Made by a program: the position numbers and the translations under genes. Positions 44,253 through 53,842 of a stretch of 64,000 bases of DNA are shown one piece after another. Source of the stretch: Ruminococcus sp. AF31-8BH. GTDB lineage: Bacteria; Bacillota; Clostridia; Lachnospirales; Lachnospiraceae. The stretch lies in NCBI RefSeq assembly GCF_003460605.1, contig NZ_QTVN01000005.1, positions 124,001 through 188,000 on the forward strand, given 5' to 3'. The stretch's first letter is position 1; each line of letters opens with the position of its first letter. Under the pieces are notes generated by a model, which was given only the letters and a program-made list of their open reading frames with translations, was not told where the DNA came from and ran no database searches.

Positions 44253-45122
44253 ATGTATGAGTTAGTTAATGCAACAGAGATGCTCAAAAAAGCAAAAGCT
44301 GGACATTATGCAGTTGGTCAGTTCAACATCAACAACCTTGAGTGGACTAAGGCTATCCTGCTTACAGCACAGGAACTGAACTCCCCGGTTATCCTGGGTG
44401 TTTCTGAGGGTGCTGGTAAGTATATGACTGGTTACAAGACTGTTGTTGGTATGGTGAAAGGCATGATGGAAGAGCTGAAGATTACTGTTCCGGTTGCTCT
44501 TCATCTGGATCACGGTTCCTATGAAGGATGCCTGAAATGTGTTGAGGCTGGATTCTCATCCATTATGTTCGACGGTTCTCATTACCCGATCGAAGAGAAC
44601 GTTGCTAAGACTACAGAGCTGGTTAAGATCACAAGAGAGCACGGAATGTCTATCGAGGCAGAGGTTGGCTCCATCGGTGGAGAGGAAGACGGCGTTGTAG
44701 GTATGGGCGAGTGCGCAGATCCTAAGGAATGCAAGATGATCGCTGATCTTGGTATCGATTTCCTGGCAGCAGGTATTGGTAACATCCATGGTAAATATCC
44801 GGCTAACTGGAAGGGCTTAAGCTTTGAGACTCTGGATGCTATTCAGCAGCTTACAGGGGACATGCCGTTAGTACTTCACGGTGGTACAGGTATTCCTACA
44901 GACATGATCAAGAAAGCAATCGACCTTGGAGTTTCCAAGATCAACGTTAACACAGAGTGCCAGCTTTCTTTCGCAGCAGCTACACGTAAATACATCGAGG
45001 AAGGCAAGGATGAGCAGGGTAAAGGATATGACCCACGTAAACTTCTTGCACCTGGCTTCGAGGCTATCAAAGCTACTGTTAAAGAGAAAATGGAGATCTT
45101 CGGATCCGTTGGAAAAGCCTGA
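44253..45122 (+). CDS. fba: Class II fructose-bisphosphate aldolase
   Basis: This 289-residue zinc enzyme splits fructose 1,6-bisphosphate in glycolysis. Zinc/active-site regions are LHLDHGS (with catalytic Asp), EAEVGSIGGEEDG, GIGNIHGKYP and LHGGTGIP. The GVSKINVNTE loop binds phosphate. Codon bias is strong. It complements the PPi-type phosphofructokinase at 3727-4956. Monocistronic with a strong terminator. Confidence 0.96.
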   Translation: MYELVNATEMLKKAKAGHYAVGQFNINNLEWTKAILLTAQELNSPVILGVSEGAGKYMTGYKTVVGMVKGMMEELKITVPVALHLDHGSYEGCLKCVEAGFSSIMFDGSHYPIEENVAKTTELVKITREHGMSIEAEVGSIGGEEDGVVGMGECADPKECKMIADLGIDFLAAGIGNIHGKYPANWKGLSFETLDAIQQLTGDMPLVLHGGTGIPTDMIKKAIDLGVSKINVNTECQLSFAAATRKYIEEGKDEQGKGYDPRKLLAPGFEAIKATVKEKMEIFGSVGKA

Positions 45123-45156
45123 ATATGACTTTGTTCCGCATCTGCGGAAAGCCAGA

Positions 45157-45186
45157 GGAGGACTGCTTTTGCAGTCCTCCTTTTTT
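45157..45186 (+). terminator. Terminator of fba
   Basis: A perfect 10-bp stem GGAGGACTGC/GCAGTCCTCC with TTTT loop is followed by six T. Confidence 0.95.
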
Positions 45187-45221
45187 GAACTGAAAACAAA
45201 ATAACAAAACTGCAGGAAAGT

Positions 45222-45246
45222 CCGTGGCCAGCTGCCATGGCTTTTT
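45222..45246 (+). terminator. Second hairpin terminator after fba
   Basis: CCGTGGC/GCCATGG with a 5-base loop is followed by CTTTTTG. Confidence 0.6.
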
Positions 45247-45440
45247 GTTTAAAAGAACCATGCTCCAATAAATTTTCCGTCCGTTTTAGACAGATTGTGA
45301 CAAAAATTTCATGTACCAAATTTACTCTCTTGAAAAATGAACATGTTTCTTGGATTTTTATCATGGTTTTTTCATACAAAAAACAGTACTATATAACCAG
45401 CTTAAGAAAACAGATTCTTAAAAAAAGGAGAGTAAGAATT

Positions 45441-46718
45441 ATGAAGATGAGAAAAATCGCAGCAATGGGACTTAGCGCAGTTATGGCAGCTTCTATGGTA
45501 CCGGCATTACCAGTTATGGCTGATGACGCAGCAGGAAAGGTTTACTACTTAAACTTCAAACCAGAGCAGGATGAAGCCTGGCAGAACTTAGCTGCTAAAT
45601 ATACAGAGGAGACAGGCGTTCCGGTAACCGTTGTTACAGCAGCTTCCGGACAGTATGAGACAACACTTCAGTCTGAGATGGCTAAGAGTGATGCTCCTAC
45701 ACTGTTCCAGGTAAACGGACCTGTAGGACTTAAGAACTGGAAAGATTACTGCTATGATCTGTCCGGAACTGATATTTATTCACAGCTTACCTCTGATTCC
45801 TACACTGTAAAAGACGGTGACGCAGTTGACGGTATTGCATACGTAATCGAGTCCTACGGACTGATCGTAAACAAGACCTTACTTGAAAAAGCTGGTTACA
45901 CTGTAGATGATATCAAGAGCTTTGAAGATCTGAAGAAGGTAGCTGATGATATCCAGGCAAGAAAAGATGAGCTGGGTGTAAAGGGTGCTTTCACAAGCGC
46001 TGGTATGGATGGATCCTCTGACTGGAGATTCAAAACACATCTTGCAAACCTGCCAATCTATTATGAATACAAAGCAGACGGTATCGATGATACAGATGCT
46101 ATTAAGGGAACATACCTTGACAATTACAAGGCTGTATTTGATCTTTACATCACAGATTCAACCTGCGATGGAGCAGATCTTTCCGCTAAGACAGCAGATG
46201 ATTCCCGTAACGAGTTCATCAACGGTGATGCAGTATTCTATCAGAACGGTTCCTGGGAGTATGGCGAACTGTCCAAGACATACAGCGATGATGAGCTGGC
46301 TATGATTCCGATTTACTTCGGTGTTGATGATGAAAACGAAGGACTTGCAACCGGTACAGAGAACTACTGGTGCGTAAATAAAGAAGCTTCTGAGGACGAC
46401 ATTCAGGCAACACTTGATTTCATGAACTGGTGTGTAACTTCTGACGAAGGAACAAAGGCTATGGGAGAAGACATGGGCTTCACAATTCCTTTCAAAACAG
46501 CAGAAGAACCTACTAACGTATTTGTAAAACAGGATCAGGCTTACACAGAATCCGGTCTTACACCAGTATCATGGAACTTCACAACAATGCCATCTGAAGA
46601 GTGGAAGAATGGTCTTGGTACTGCTCTTACATCATATGCAGCTGGTGCAGGTGAGTGGGATGATGTTGTATCTGCATTCGTTGACGGATGGGCAACAGAG
46701 AAAGCTCTTTCTGAATAA
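45441..46718 (+). CDS. Sugar ABC transporter substrate-binding protein
   Basis: This 425-residue protein is an extracellular family 1 binding protein delivering a sugar to the two permeases that follow. A signal peptide (about 1-25, cleavage after PVMA) is clear, but no lipobox cysteine is present, unusual for a Gram-positive binding protein. ATG 45441 has AAAGGAG upstream; an open frame to 45237 is not used. Ligand unknown; the family binds maltose-like and other oligosaccharides. Confidence 0.9.
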   Translation: MKMRKIAAMGLSAVMAASMVPALPVMADDAAGKVYYLNFKPEQDEAWQNLAAKYTEETGVPVTVVTAASGQYETTLQSEMAKSDAPTLFQVNGPVGLKNWKDYCYDLSGTDIYSQLTSDSYTVKDGDAVDGIAYVIESYGLIVNKTLLEKAGYTVDDIKSFEDLKKVADDIQARKDELGVKGAFTSAGMDGSSDWRFKTHLANLPIYYEYKADGIDDTDAIKGTYLDNYKAVFDLYITDSTCDGADLSAKTADDSRNEFINGDAVFYQNGSWEYGELSKTYSDDELAMIPIYFGVDDENEGLATGTENYWCVNKEASEDDIQATLDFMNWCVTSDEGTKAMGEDMGFTIPFKTAEEPTNVFVKQDQAYTESGLTPVSWNFTTMPSEEWKNGLGTALTSYAAGAGEWDDVVSAFVDGWATEKALSE

Positions 46719-46793
46719 TCAAAGTAATAAATAAATCTTTCCAACAGTATATGATAATATGGTAGGAAGACATTCCAGAATCATAGAATGGTG

Positions 46794-46833
46794 AACAGGG
46801 TGGGGAGGCAGTGAACTTGCCTCCCTGTTTTAT
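46794..46833 (+). terminator. Intercistronic hairpin between binding protein and permeases
   Basis: AACAGG.GGGAGGCA pairs with TGCCTCCCTGTT and runs into TTTTATT. Partial termination here would give more binding protein than permease. Confidence 0.7.
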
Positions 46834-46894
46834 TGGAAAGGAAAAAGCACTGAAAATAGTTTCATAGTGTTATAGAGGAAAAGGAGGAGCGAAG

Positions 46895-47749
46895 ATGGTA
46901 GGAAAATCTTTGAAAAAATGGTGGCCTGTATTTGTATTACCCACATTTGCCGCATTTATTATCGGCTTTTTGTGGCCTTTTATCTGGGGAATTTACCTTT
47001 CATTTTGTAAATTCACTACAGTAAAAGATGTAGTTTGGGTTGGTCTTGCCAACTATAAGAAAATTATGATCGGCGGTGATTTCAGTCACGCATTCTGGCT
47101 GACTGTTGTATTCGCATTTGTATCAAGTATTCTGATTAACGTGCTTGCATTCTCCATTGCACTTGCTCTTACAAAGGGCTTTAAAGGAACGAATGCATTC
47201 CGTACCGTATTCTTTATGCCAAACCTGATCGGTGGTATTGTACTTGGTTATATCTGGCAGACACTGTTGAACGGTCTGCTTTCCATGTGGGGACAGCCTC
47301 TTCTGAAACTGTCTGCAACAAATGGTTTTATAGGAATGGTAGTCCTTCTGTTGTGGCAGCAGATTGGATATATGATGATCATCTATGTGGCTGGTCTGAA
47401 CAACGTATCACCTGATCTTATTGAGGCAGCACAGATTGATGGTGCAACGGCATCACAGATTCTGTTTAAGATTAAGATTCCGATGATTATGCCATCTGTT
47501 ACAATTTGTACATTCCTTACACTTACAAACGGATTCAAGATGTTCGACCAGAACCTTTCCCTTACAGGTGGAGATCCTGGAAAGAAGTCCCAGTTGCTGG
47601 CTCTGAACATTTACGATACATTTTATGGTCGAAGCGGCCCACAGTGGAAAGGCATTGGTCAGGCAAAGGCAGTTGTGTTCTTTGTTCTGGTTGTGGTAAT
47701 CGCTTTGATCCAGCTTCGCTCAACGTCATCTAAGGAGGTGCAGGCATAA
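46895..47749 (+). CDS. Sugar ABC transporter permease, MalF-type
   Basis: This 284-residue inner-membrane subunit has six hydrophobic segments and the EAA loop EAAQIDGATASQILFKIKIP contacting the ATPase. It overlaps the next permease by one base (TAATG). No ATP-binding subunit gene is near, so a shared MsmK-type ATPase elsewhere is inferred. Confidence 0.93.
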   Translation: MVGKSLKKWWPVFVLPTFAAFIIGFLWPFIWGIYLSFCKFTTVKDVVWVGLANYKKIMIGGDFSHAFWLTVVFAFVSSILINVLAFSIALALTKGFKGTNAFRTVFFMPNLIGGIVLGYIWQTLLNGLLSMWGQPLLKLSATNGFIGMVVLLLWQQIGYMMIIYVAGLNNVSPDLIEAAQIDGATASQILFKIKIPMIMPSVTICTFLTLTNGFKMFDQNLSLTGGDPGKKSQLLALNIYDTFYGRSGPQWKGIGQAKAVVFFVLVVVIALIQLRSTSSKEVQA

Positions 47750-48585
47750 TGGCAGATAAGAAAAAAAGTATTATTCCAACCATAATCCTTACGATTATTT
47801 CAATTATTTGGATTTATCCGATCGTCATGATTTTATTTAACTCATTGAAGATAGAATCTGCGATCACTACATCTGGCGTTTTTCAGCTTCCTACATCTGA
47901 AACCTGGAATGGAATCCGGAACTTTGTTGCCAGCGTTACACAGATGGATTTCCTGAAATCTTTCTGGTACAGCCTTGTAATTTCTGTAATGTCTGTTGTT
48001 TTGATCTTACTGTGCTGTTCCATGTGCGCATGGTACATTGTTCGTGTAAACGGAACACTCTCCAAGGTTCTGTATTACCTTTGTGTATTCAGTATGGTTG
48101 TTCCGTTCCAGATGGTTATGTTTACGCTGGCAAAAACAGCGGATACACTTCGTCTGAACAGCCCGTACACTATCTGTATCGTTTACCTTGGCTTTGGTGC
48201 CGGACTTGCTGTATTTATGTTTACAGGATTTGTAAAAGGAAGTCCTCTTGAAATCGAGGAAGCTGCCATGATCGATGGCTGCAGTCCACTTCAGGTTTTC
48301 TTTAAAATCCTGATCCCGATTTTGAAACCAACCATTATTTCCACTGCAATTCTGGAATTAATGTGGGTATGGAATGATTATCTTTTGCCGACTCTGGTTC
48401 TGGATATTAAGAAATATAAGACCATTCCAATGGCAATCCAGTATTTCCGTGGAAGCTACGGTCATGTACAGATGGGACCTATGATGGCAAGTATTATGAT
48501 CGATATTATTCCAATCGTTATTGTTTATCTGGTATGCCAGAAATATATTATTGAAGGTGTTGTTGCAGGAGCCGTAAAAGGCTGA
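47749..48585 (+). CDS. Sugar ABC transporter permease, MalG-type
   Basis: This 278-residue subunit has six membrane segments and the EAA loop EEAAMIDGCSPLQVFFKILIP. Its ATG overlaps the stop of the previous permease, with AAGGAGG 11 bases upstream. The C-terminus VAGAVKG is typical of the MalG branch. It completes the transporter whose binding protein is at 45441. Confidence 0.93.
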   Translation: MADKKKSIIPTIILTIISIIWIYPIVMILFNSLKIESAITTSGVFQLPTSETWNGIRNFVASVTQMDFLKSFWYSLVISVMSVVLILLCCSMCAWYIVRVNGTLSKVLYYLCVFSMVVPFQMVMFTLAKTADTLRLNSPYTICIVYLGFGAGLAVFMFTGFVKGSPLEIEEAAMIDGCSPLQVFFKILIPILKPTIISTAILELMWVWNDYLLPTLVLDIKKYKTIPMAIQYFRGSYGHVQMGPMMASIMIDIIPIVIVYLVCQKYIIEGVVAGAVKG

Positions 48586-48668
48586 TTCGGATTTGTGAAA
48601 ACAGACGATTTTTTCATTATATTTTCGGGAAGAATTCTCTTTTCAATATGACATCAGAATGATAAAAT

Positions 48669-48706
48669 AAAGATAGTTCTTTGCAGTAATGCAGAGGGCT
48701 ATCTTT
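48669..48706. terminator. Hairpin between permease and response regulator
   Basis: AAAGATAG and CTATCTTT flank an inner TTTGCA/TGCAGAG pairing. The flanks are AT-rich on both sides but there is no pure T-tract. Confidence 0.4.
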
Positions 48707-48734
48707 ATATTCACTAAGATCGGAGAAAATATAT

Positions 48735-50279
48735 ATGTATAGAGTTTTAATTGCCGACGATGAAAAAATCGAACGTGAGGGAATTAAATTTCTTCTTTCC
48801 ATGGAAGAAGGAGAATATGAGATTCAGGAAGCATCCAATGGAAAACAGGCGCTTAATATTATACACAGTCAGGAAATAGATTTTCTTCTTACTGATATTA
48901 AAATGCCTCATATGGACGGCTTGGAGCTGGCTGCCAGAGTAAGTGAGGAAAATCCTGAGATTCCAATAGTAATTTTCAGCGGATACAGTGATTTTGGCTT
49001 TGCTCAGGAGGCTATGCGCTATGGAGTAAAGGAATATGTATTAAAGCCTGTGGATCCGGATACCTTTCATAAGACCATTGATAAGGTGAAGGCTGAAATA
49101 TCAAGCAGAAGAACTCAGAAACAGAAGGCTGAGAAAGAGAAGAATTTTCTTCTTCAGTATTTCCTTCAGGCATATCTGTACTCCGGAAATGGAGAAGTAC
49201 TGAAAAAGGCCGGAGATATTCTGGATGCATCTAGCTGGGAACAGTGGCATTGTGCCATTCTTATAGAATCTGATAAAACCTTTTTTGATACAGTATCAGA
49301 TAGCATTGATAAGGAGCTTATGGAAGATCTGCATCGCACCTTTTTTTATCTGAATCTGAATACCAGACAATCTGTACTGTTCTTTTCCGATGTGTACTGC
49401 GACTATCAGCTGGTTGCCAAACATCTGTATGACCTTCTGAAGCAGAAATATCCCGGCAGCTTCCACCTGGCAGTAAGCAGCCGATTCGAGGGACATGAAG
49501 CACTTCCTGAGATTATGTCTCAGCTGGAGCAGACCATGGAAGAAAAATTTTATCATCCTGATATGCATGTATTTACAAATGAAGGAGATGAGAATCATCC
49601 GGTAAGTGCAGAAACTCAGGATTCCAGATTAATGGAGAAAATTTCTGAGGATATTTCCCGTAAGGATGTAGATCAGCTGAAGAAGCATTTTGAATGTCTG
49701 GTAAAGAAATACGAAAATGACACCCGTTTTTCCGCTATGTATGTGAAATTTGTTTTTTCAAACGTGATTCAGGAGCTGTTTCAGGAAAATCAGTTTTCAG
49801 AAGAGTACAAGCTGGATCATGAAGTAGAACGCCTGTATAGCTGCACGAATCTGAAACAGATCCTTGCCATTACACAGGAGAATATTCAGAAGTATGAGGA
49901 ATTTCTGGAGCGCTCTATGAGCGGTTCCAGAGATGAGGTAGCTTCTGTGAAAAATTATATCTATCAGCATTATGCAGAGGATTTAAGCCTGGAGACTCTG
50001 GCAGAGAAGGTGTATCTGTCATCCGGCTACCTCAGCTTTATTTTCAAAAAAGAAACTGGCATGAACCTGAACCGTTTTATACGTGTGGTGCGCATGGAAA
50101 AGGCGAAGGAGCTTTTGTGCTCATCCAATATGAAGGTAGCGCAGGTTAGTGAACAGGTGGGAATTCCGAATGTTTCCTATTTCTGCAGAAGCTTCAGAGA
50201 ATATTATGGATGCAGTCCGGAATCCTATCGGAAAGGAACCGGTGAAGAGGATGAGAGTAACGGAAGCAATAAAATGTAA
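48735..50279 (+). CDS. AraC-type response regulator (YesN-like)
   Basis: This 514-residue regulator has an N-terminal receiver domain (about 1-120) with acidic pair DDE, phosphoacceptor Asp in LLTDIKMPHMDG and Lys in LKPVDPD. A middle domain of about 270 residues is poorly conserved. The C-terminal AraC DNA-binding domain (about 405-505) has two HTH units, with SLETLAEKVYLSSGYLSFIFKKE and the PNVSYFCRSFREYYGCSPESYR end recognisable in part. Such regulators usually activate adjacent sugar transporter genes. The kinase gene starts within its 3' end. Confidence 0.92.
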   Translation: MYRVLIADDEKIEREGIKFLLSMEEGEYEIQEASNGKQALNIIHSQEIDFLLTDIKMPHMDGLELAARVSEENPEIPIVIFSGYSDFGFAQEAMRYGVKEYVLKPVDPDTFHKTIDKVKAEISSRRTQKQKAEKEKNFLLQYFLQAYLYSGNGEVLKKAGDILDASSWEQWHCAILIESDKTFFDTVSDSIDKELMEDLHRTFFYLNLNTRQSVLFFSDVYCDYQLVAKHLYDLLKQKYPGSFHLAVSSRFEGHEALPEIMSQLEQTMEEKFYHPDMHVFTNEGDENHPVSAETQDSRLMEKISEDISRKDVDQLKKHFECLVKKYENDTRFSAMYVKFVFSNVIQELFQENQFSEEYKLDHEVERLYSCTNLKQILAITQENIQKYEEFLERSMSGSRDEVASVKNYIYQHYAEDLSLETLAEKVYLSSGYLSFIFKKETGMNLNRFIRVVRMEKAKELLCSSNMKVAQVSEQVGIPNVSYFCRSFREYYGCSPESYRKGTGEEDESNGSNKM

Positions 50280-52056
50280 ATTTCAGAATATGAAATATCG
50301 TCACAAATTAATTGTTCTTCTTGTGACTGCAAGCCTGGCTCCCATGATCCTGCTGGTATGGTACAGCCATGACCGTATGAGCAGCCTGCTCTATGAAAAA
50401 GAGATGGAGGACATGTCCTCCATCCTGGAGCAGACAGGAGAGGGAGTGGACAGTCAGATCGAAGTTTTTTCCAGTCTTTTGAATTATCTAACCTATTCCC
50501 CTGATATCGAAGATCTGATTACAGAGAAAAATATGGATAATTATTATGCCTATAAGAAATATACGGAAGTGGCAGATCCGCTTCTTACCGTACCAAAATC
50601 CTATCATAATGCAATCCTGCAGATTCAGCTTTTTGCAGAAAGCATTAAGGTGCGTCATGAGTATACCCTTGTGCCTTTAAGCGAGGTAGAAAAAGAATGG
50701 TGGTATGAGCATCTGAAAGAGGACGTTTCCGTTCAATGGGTAGTTGACAGGGAAAGACCGGAAATAGCAGCAGTAAGGCGAATTTATCAGGGAAGAGAGC
50801 AGACCGCAGTTTTGTGCATTACCTTGGATTACAACAAAATTTTTCAAACCTTTGAAAACATTATTTCAGAAGGTTCAGGCGGAATTATTCTGGACGAAGA
50901 TGGGAATGTTCTTTTTCAGAAGGAATTGCTCATAGATGAAAATGCCAAAGCAAATGAGCCGGAGCCGTTGGTTTCCTGTGAAAATCTGGAGTCTGGACAG
51001 AAGGATTATGCCTTTGTAAAACGCAGGAATGCATCTTGCGGATGGAATTTTTACCTGTATAAGCTGCAGTCAGCAGTTAACAGCTCTGTTTCCGGAATTC
51101 TGGTGAGCGAGATTCCGCTGATTGCAGTTTGCCTGACAATCATTCTGGTGCTGGGACTTGCCTTTTCCAGGATTTTTACCCGAAAGATCGAGGAACTTAC
51201 AGACAATATGAACCGTGTAAACCAGGGAAGCCGGGAGGTTACGGTAGATAGTGATGCAGATGATGAGATTGGACTTCTGATCCGGAGCTTTCGAAGCATG
51301 ATGGATGAAATCAACCGTCTGATCCATGAGGTTTATGAAAATAAGATTGCGTTGAAGGAGTTTGAACTTAAGGCCCTGACAGCTCAGATCAATCCGCATT
51401 TTCTTTATAATTCCCTGTCTATTATCAACTGGATGGCAATCCGCAGTCATCAGAAGGAAATCAGTAAGGTAACCTTGTCCTTATCCATGTTTTATCGGAC
51501 TGCGCTAAGTAAAGGGCAGGATATGGTTACAGTTGATAACTGTATTCAGAATATCAAGGCGTATCTTGATATTCAGTTGGTAATGCATGATAATGAGTTT
51601 CAGGTTATGTGGGAAATTGATCCTGAGGTAAAAGGAGATATTGTACCGAAGCTGCTTTTGCAGCCGGTGGTGGAGAATGCACTGGAGCATGGCCTTGACA
51701 TGAAGGAAGATGGAGAGAAGATACTGAAGCTGTTCTTTGTAAAGGACAAAGAGGATGTACTTCTTGCAGTGGAAGACAATGGTCCGGGAATGAAGCAGGA
51801 AGAGGCAGATAAGCTGGTAAACTATCCGGTTTCCGGATACGGACTTAAGAATGTAAATGACAGAATGCTGCTTCTCTATGGAGAGAGGTATGCAATCCGG
51901 ATATATAGTAAGATCGGTCAAGGCACCAGGGTAGAAATGCGGATTCCCTGTCAAAGTGCAGATAAAGAAACGAGAGATGAGGAAATATTTTCTGCCAAGA
52001 AGTTTCTGCAAAGTCCAGAGGATAACAGCTTGCAGACCAACAAAAAGGAACGGTGA
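50251..52056 (+). CDS. Sensor histidine kinase (YesM/LytS-like)
   Basis: This 601-residue kinase partners the AraC-type regulator. Membrane helices near residues 20-38 and about 280-305 flank an extracellular sensor domain; a HAMP linker follows. The His-kinase region reads LKALTAQINPHFLYNSL, with the phosphorylated His in NPHFLYN, and the ATPase domain has VVENALEHG and DNGPGM. ATG 50251 overlaps the regulator gene by 29 bases; other in-frame starts exist. It probably senses a sugar or the loaded binding protein. Confidence 0.92.
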   Translation: MRVTEAIKCKFQNMKYRHKLIVLLVTASLAPMILLVWYSHDRMSSLLYEKEMEDMSSILEQTGEGVDSQIEVFSSLLNYLTYSPDIEDLITEKNMDNYYAYKKYTEVADPLLTVPKSYHNAILQIQLFAESIKVRHEYTLVPLSEVEKEWWYEHLKEDVSVQWVVDRERPEIAAVRRIYQGREQTAVLCITLDYNKIFQTFENIISEGSGGIILDEDGNVLFQKELLIDENAKANEPEPLVSCENLESGQKDYAFVKRRNASCGWNFYLYKLQSAVNSSVSGILVSEIPLIAVCLTIILVLGLAFSRIFTRKIEELTDNMNRVNQGSREVTVDSDADDEIGLLIRSFRSMMDEINRLIHEVYENKIALKEFELKALTAQINPHFLYNSLSIINWMAIRSHQKEISKVTLSLSMFYRTALSKGQDMVTVDNCIQNIKAYLDIQLVMHDNEFQVMWEIDPEVKGDIVPKLLLQPVVENALEHGLDMKEDGEKILKLFFVKDKEDVLLAVEDNGPGMKQEEADKLVNYPVSGYGLKNVNDRMLLLYGERYAIRIYSKIGQGTRVEMRIPCQSADKETRDEEIFSAKKFLQSPEDNSLQTNKKER

Positions 52057-52062
52057 TGGAAG

Positions 52063-53838
52063 ATGAAGAATAAAAAAAGAATACTTGCCTTTTGGCTTGC
52101 TTTTTCCATGGCCTTTTCTTTGGGAGGCTGTGGAGTTGAGAATAGTGAAAATGAAAAATCGAAACACTGGGAGAAACTAAAAGCAGAAAATGCAGAAAGT
52201 TCGGATATCGAAGGAATAATCGGTAATACCAATAGCACAGTCAGTGATACCACATCAGATGATAATGGGAAGGCAGATTCTGATAATTCCTGGGAAAAAG
52301 CTTCCACCACTGCTTATGGGAAATATCCAGAGCTTGTAACCTATACTCTTGGTCAGCTAAACGGCGCTAATAATTCCAACCTTCCGGAAGGAAATACTTA
52401 TGAAGACAATGCTTATACCCGCTACTTAAAAGAAATTCTGAATGTTCAGAACCAGAGTATCTATATGGAGCGGGAGGATCGTTATAATGATTATGTGAAT
52501 GTGCTGGTTAACGATCATACTTTGCCTGATGTGCTGGTAGTTTGTGATAGGGAAACTTTGTATAATCTGGTTGAAAATGACCTTATTGAAGATTTGACAG
52601 AGGTTTATGCAAACTGTACTTCTCCAAGGATTAAAGCTATGTACAACAGCTATGGTTCTCAGCTTCTTGGCGCCGGAACCTTTGACGGAAAACTGATGGC
52701 ACTTCCGGAAGCTGTGATTGACCATGGTCCATGTCTTTTGTGGCTTAGAAAGGATTGGATGGAGCAGCTTGGTCTTGAGGAGCCGGAGAGTTTTGAGGAA
52801 GCCATGGATATTATCCAGGCTTTCCAGGAAAACAGAATGGGAGCTGAAGAAGGGGAAGAGCCTGTAGGCCTGGTATGTGATACGAATTTAGTTTCTGTAA
52901 CCAGTCAGAATTATTCTGTGGAGCCTGTATTTGAGAAGTTTTATGCTTATCCCAGAAGATGGATCAAGGATGAAAACGGAGAAATCGTTTATGGTTCCCT
53001 GACAAAGGAAACGAAATCCGCCCTGGCTTATCTTCGTGAATTATACAAAAGAGGAATATTGGATGAGAATTTTGCGCTTCGGGCTCAGAATAATTTAAGG
53101 GATCTTGTTGTGGAAGGAAAATGCGGAGCATTTTTCGGACTGTGGTGGACTCCAAACAATCCGCTTATGGAGGAAATTGAGAATGATCCTGAGGCTGACT
53201 GGGAACCCTATTATCTGACCGCAGATTATCAGGAAAAAAATAACGTGTATACTTCTTTTTCAGATAACAAATATGTAGTGGTACGCAAGGGCTATGAGCA
53301 TCCCGAAATTATTATGAAGATTGTCAGCGTACTGTTTGATTACAGCCGCTTTGAGGATAAGGAAAATGCAGATGAGATTAACAGCTACTTTGGCCTGAAT
53401 GTAGATCCTACTGCCCGTCCGTTGGTAATTAATGTGGATTACAACGAAGCAATATACAATGTCACAAAGGATATTCGTCGTGTAATTGCAGGAACACAGA
53501 AGGAAAGCAATTTAAGCGCATTGGAAAAATCTTATTACAGTGCATGCATAAAATATTTAAGCGGCGAGGATGTAACAGCAGAGGATTGGGCTGCATATAA
53601 ATCAAGGATTTCTGCTGTGGGAGTGCTTGTAGATGGAAACTATAAACCTTTGCAGCGACAGTATCTGGAAGAGTCTGACGGTGAAGTTCCCAATATACTA
53701 GCCTCTTTGGAAAAAAATGCGTTTATTCAGCTGATTATGGGAGAGCAGCCTATGGACTATTTTGATACATTTGTACAGGAATGGTATGCGCAGGGAGGAC
53801 AGGAACTAACTGAGAAGATCAGAGAGGAGAATTCATAA
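52063..53838 (+). CDS. Solute-binding lipoprotein next to the two-component system
   Basis: This 591-residue protein has a signal peptide with lipobox SLGGC (Cys about residue 24), so it is a membrane-anchored lipoprotein. A Ser/Asp-rich linker leads to a family 1-like solute-binding domain. The size resembles LplA-type large binding proteins. It starts 6 bases after the kinase gene, suggesting a sensory co-receptor or the binding subunit for the upstream permeases. Ligand unknown. Confidence 0.88.
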   Translation: MKNKKRILAFWLAFSMAFSLGGCGVENSENEKSKHWEKLKAENAESSDIEGIIGNTNSTVSDTTSDDNGKADSDNSWEKASTTAYGKYPELVTYTLGQLNGANNSNLPEGNTYEDNAYTRYLKEILNVQNQSIYMEREDRYNDYVNVLVNDHTLPDVLVVCDRETLYNLVENDLIEDLTEVYANCTSPRIKAMYNSYGSQLLGAGTFDGKLMALPEAVIDHGPCLLWLRKDWMEQLGLEEPESFEEAMDIIQAFQENRMGAEEGEEPVGLVCDTNLVSVTSQNYSVEPVFEKFYAYPRRWIKDENGEIVYGSLTKETKSALAYLRELYKRGILDENFALRAQNNLRDLVVEGKCGAFFGLWWTPNNPLMEEIENDPEADWEPYYLTADYQEKNNVYTSFSDNKYVVVRKGYEHPEIIMKIVSVLFDYSRFEDKENADEINSYFGLNVDPTARPLVINVDYNEAIYNVTKDIRRVIAGTQKESNLSALEKSYYSACIKYLSGEDVTAEDWAAYKSRISAVGVLVDGNYKPLQRQYLEESDGEVPNILASLEKNAFIQLIMGEQPMDYFDTFVQEWYAQGGQELTEKIREENS

Positions 53839-53842
53839 GCTG

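Larger units (their letters stand above)
45123..45440 (+). other. Intergenic region between fba and the ABC cluster
   Basis: It holds two tandem terminators and an AT-rich leader ending in AAAGGAG. I could not identify a convincing promoter or catabolite-response site for the binding-protein gene. Confidence 0.5.
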